Origin: Bacillus marasmi
GTDB taxonomy: Bacteria; Bacillota; Bacilli; Bacillales; Cytobacillaceae
Assembly: GCF_902168435.1 (NCBI RefSeq)
Contig: NZ_LR656166.1
Location: forward strand, 248,001-312,000
Length of the DNA stretch: 64,000 nt
Direction of reading: 5' to 3'
The notes under the pieces are model-generated. The model did no database searches, was not told where the DNA came from, and saw only the letters and a program-made list of their open reading frames with translations. This document shows positions 62,854 through 64,000 of this stretch, in pieces. The number at the start of each line of letters is the position of its first letter. Positions within the stretch are counted from its first letter, which is position 1. The position numbers and the translations under genes were made by a program.

Positions 62854-63042
62854 TTAATTGACAAAATCGAAAACATACCTCATCAAACCTCTAAACATCC
62901 AAAACAGCATTCTGAAAGGCAAAAATAATAATTCTGGCACCCAAATAAGTACATCCAAAAGGAAATCTACGACCGTATACTTATTACTATCTTTGTTGCT
63001 CTTTCTTGACGCTGCTTTCTTCTTTCTCCACCATTCCTTCAT
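62854..63042 (-). CDS. Small membrane-associated hypothetical protein
   Basis: 62 residues from ATG 63042 (AAAAGGA 9 bp upstream; the TTG at 63051 touches that site). A basic start (MKEWWRKKKAASRKSNKD) leads into one or two aromatic-rich hydrophobic segments (VVDFLLDVLIWVPELLFLP, FRMLFWMFRGLMRYVF). Likely a small peripheral or single-span membrane protein; no family recognised. Confidence 0.55.
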   Translation of the reverse strand: MKEWWRKKKAASRKSNKDSNKYTVVDFLLDVLIWVPELLFLPFRMLFWMFRGLMRYVFDFVN

Positions 63043-63183
63043 TGTGCTCAATCCTTTTTATCATTTTATATTGTATATTCTGCTTATTTAAAAATATTTA
63101 CGTTTAGGATTACATTAAGTTTCGTTTTTATCAACAAGATCTGTTGAAGTTCAGTGTTGATTTTCGTGTAGATATAATGATAG

Positions 63184-63360
63184 GGGGAGAATTTCCGCTT
63201 AATATAGTTAGGTGAGGCAAAATGAGCAGATATAAGAGGAGAAAATCCGCTTAACTACTCCAAAATAGGCAAAATCCAAAGATTTTTATGAAATAAGCGG
63301 AAAAACTCCTGTTATTTTTAGGGAAATATAGGTATTTCCCGTTTTAAGGGGAATTTCTCC
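63184..63360. repeat. TCCGCTTA-type nested inverted-repeat element
   Basis: Outer arms GGAGAATTTCCGCTTAA and TTAAGGGGAATTTCTCC, inner arms GGAGAAAATCCGCTTA (63238-63253) and TAAGCGGAAAAACTCC (63294-63309), and a small perfect stem GGGAAATA/TATTTCCC (63321-63340). It resembles the GCGGACA elements in layout but not in sequence. The rest of the gap 63043-63626 holds no gene I can support. Confidence 0.65.
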
Positions 63361-63626
63361 ACTTATTACTCATACACAAGGAAATCAACTATTGGGTTTA
63401 ACAGCGCCCATCAATCTACAGAATGGTAACAATTAAAAATTTCTGTCGAGTAGTATCGAGTATATGTATAACAATTCTTAGTTTTCTATAAAGGACACAA
63501 AAAAGGTGTTCTTTTTGCTACAATCCTATGAAATAAATAACAAAAACACTAAGGATTTTAATAAAATCAAATTAAGTTAAAATCTATAAATATGCACCGG
63601 AAAAGATATCAGGAGGTAGAATCGAT

Positions 63627-64000
63627 ATGTATGAAAACAAAACGATTGATGAACTTTTGGATATGGAACAGGAGCTACTTGATGCCGAGGAAGATGAGAA
63701 TAATGGTATCGTTTATATGCGTATCTCTATTTATAAAGCACTCCTATCCAAAATATCAGCCGACAAGACTAGTGAATATATCACCAGTTTAGAAAAAATC
63801 AAAACAAAATTAATCTCCTATCTTATTCAACACGGTACATACTTAAAGACTGTATATCAAAAGGACGACCATGCTGCAGAGTCTACCTTAAAGGATGCAC
63901 TTAAGTATGAACGACATCTGCCAATTGTCCATTATCGTCTTGGGTTCCTAAACTATAAAAAAAGGAAATTCACTACAGCTCTAATCCATTTTGAAAATGC
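63627..64000 (+). CDS. Possible TPR-like protein, N-terminal part (cut by window end)
   Basis: AGGAGGT precedes ATG 63627, and the frame stays open for 124 codons to the window edge. It starts MYENKTIDELLDMEQELLD and is wholly helical and charged. LKDALKYERHLPIVHYRLGF followed by LNYKKRKFTTALIHFENA has the spacing of tetratricopeptide repeats (A-x-x-Y/F-E-x-A). A TPR scaffold or regulator is likely; the function would have to come from the missing C-terminus. Confidence 0.7.
   Translation, partial: MYENKTIDELLDMEQELLDAEEDENNGIVYMRISIYKALLSKISADKTSEYITSLEKIKTKLISYLIQHGTYLKTVYQKDDHAAESTLKDALKYERHLPIVHYRLGFLNYKKRKFTTALIHFEN

Noticed and set aside
1-64000. rRNA, tRNA, integrase or intact transposase genes
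   Set aside because: None seen on either strand; the dispersed repeats have no coding capacity in this window.

Overview
The window looks like chromosomal DNA of an endospore-forming, low-GC Gram-positive bacterium of the Bacillaceae (Bacillus/Neobacillus-like; genus inferred, not proven). The evidence is the strong AAGGAGG-type ribosome binding sites, frequent TTG/GTG starts, spoVG and cwlJ sporulation/germination genes, an FbpA-type Fur-regulated small protein and BceAB-type transporters. I see no rRNA, tRNA, CRISPR array, prophage or intact insertion sequence. About ten copies of a ~47-bp dispersed repeat and several GCGGACA-type inverted-repeat elements are scattered between genes.

Layout. 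1-2.9 kb: two PadR regulator + HAAS-type membrane protein pairs. 3-7.3 kb: a PAS-GGDEF diguanylate cyclase, small hypotheticals, spoVG, cwlJ and an enoyl-CoA hydratase. 7.4-8.1 kb: three tandem 223-bp units without genes. 8.1-8.8 kb: a nuclease-like domain joined to a winged-helix-like tail. 9.3-23.6 kb: one long nitrogen-salvage block on the + strand: IclR regulator, M20 amidohydrolase, a three-gene split glutamate-synthase-like set (mgsABC/glx-like), a type III glutamine synthetase (GMAS/GlnT-like), a monomeric-sarcosine-oxidase-like flavoprotein, an Amt ammonium channel and a complete urease operon ureABCEFGD. Together these would release or capture ammonia from ureido compounds, urea and probably N-methylated amines.

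23.7-30.1 kb (minus strand): a probable selenium-uptake locus: a PhnD-like binding protein, ATPase and two permeases, a flavin monooxygenase, a YedE/YeeE transporter and a TusA-like protein. The catalytic Cys codon of the TusA-like protein is an in-frame UGA, followed 24 nt later by a small hairpin with GG in its loop. This is a strong candidate selenoprotein and the most interesting observation here.

30.3-39.2 kb: a Wadjet-type SMC defence operon (order jetD-jetA-jetB-jetC) bracketed by two homologous cyclase-family genes in direct orientation. The left copy is intact; the right copy is frameshifted, next to a frameshifted retropepsin-like gene. 39.3-44.7 kb: fbpA, then a largely uncharacterised module: DUF4236, Ycf46-like AAA ATPase, Ycf35/DUF1257-like protein, DUF2997, membrane protein with ComEA-like helix-hairpin-helix, and an NrdG-like radical SAM protein. 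44.7-52.4 kb: sirtuin, MerR/TipA-like regulator, DUF378, Uma2-family nuclease, AraC/GyrI regulator, a lipoprotein and an S41 protease. 52.7-64 kb: hydroxylamine reductase (hcp), a degenerate-GGDEF/EAL phosphodiesterase, a BceAB-type ABC transporter, a second ABC exporter, and the start of a possible TPR-like protein cut by the window end.
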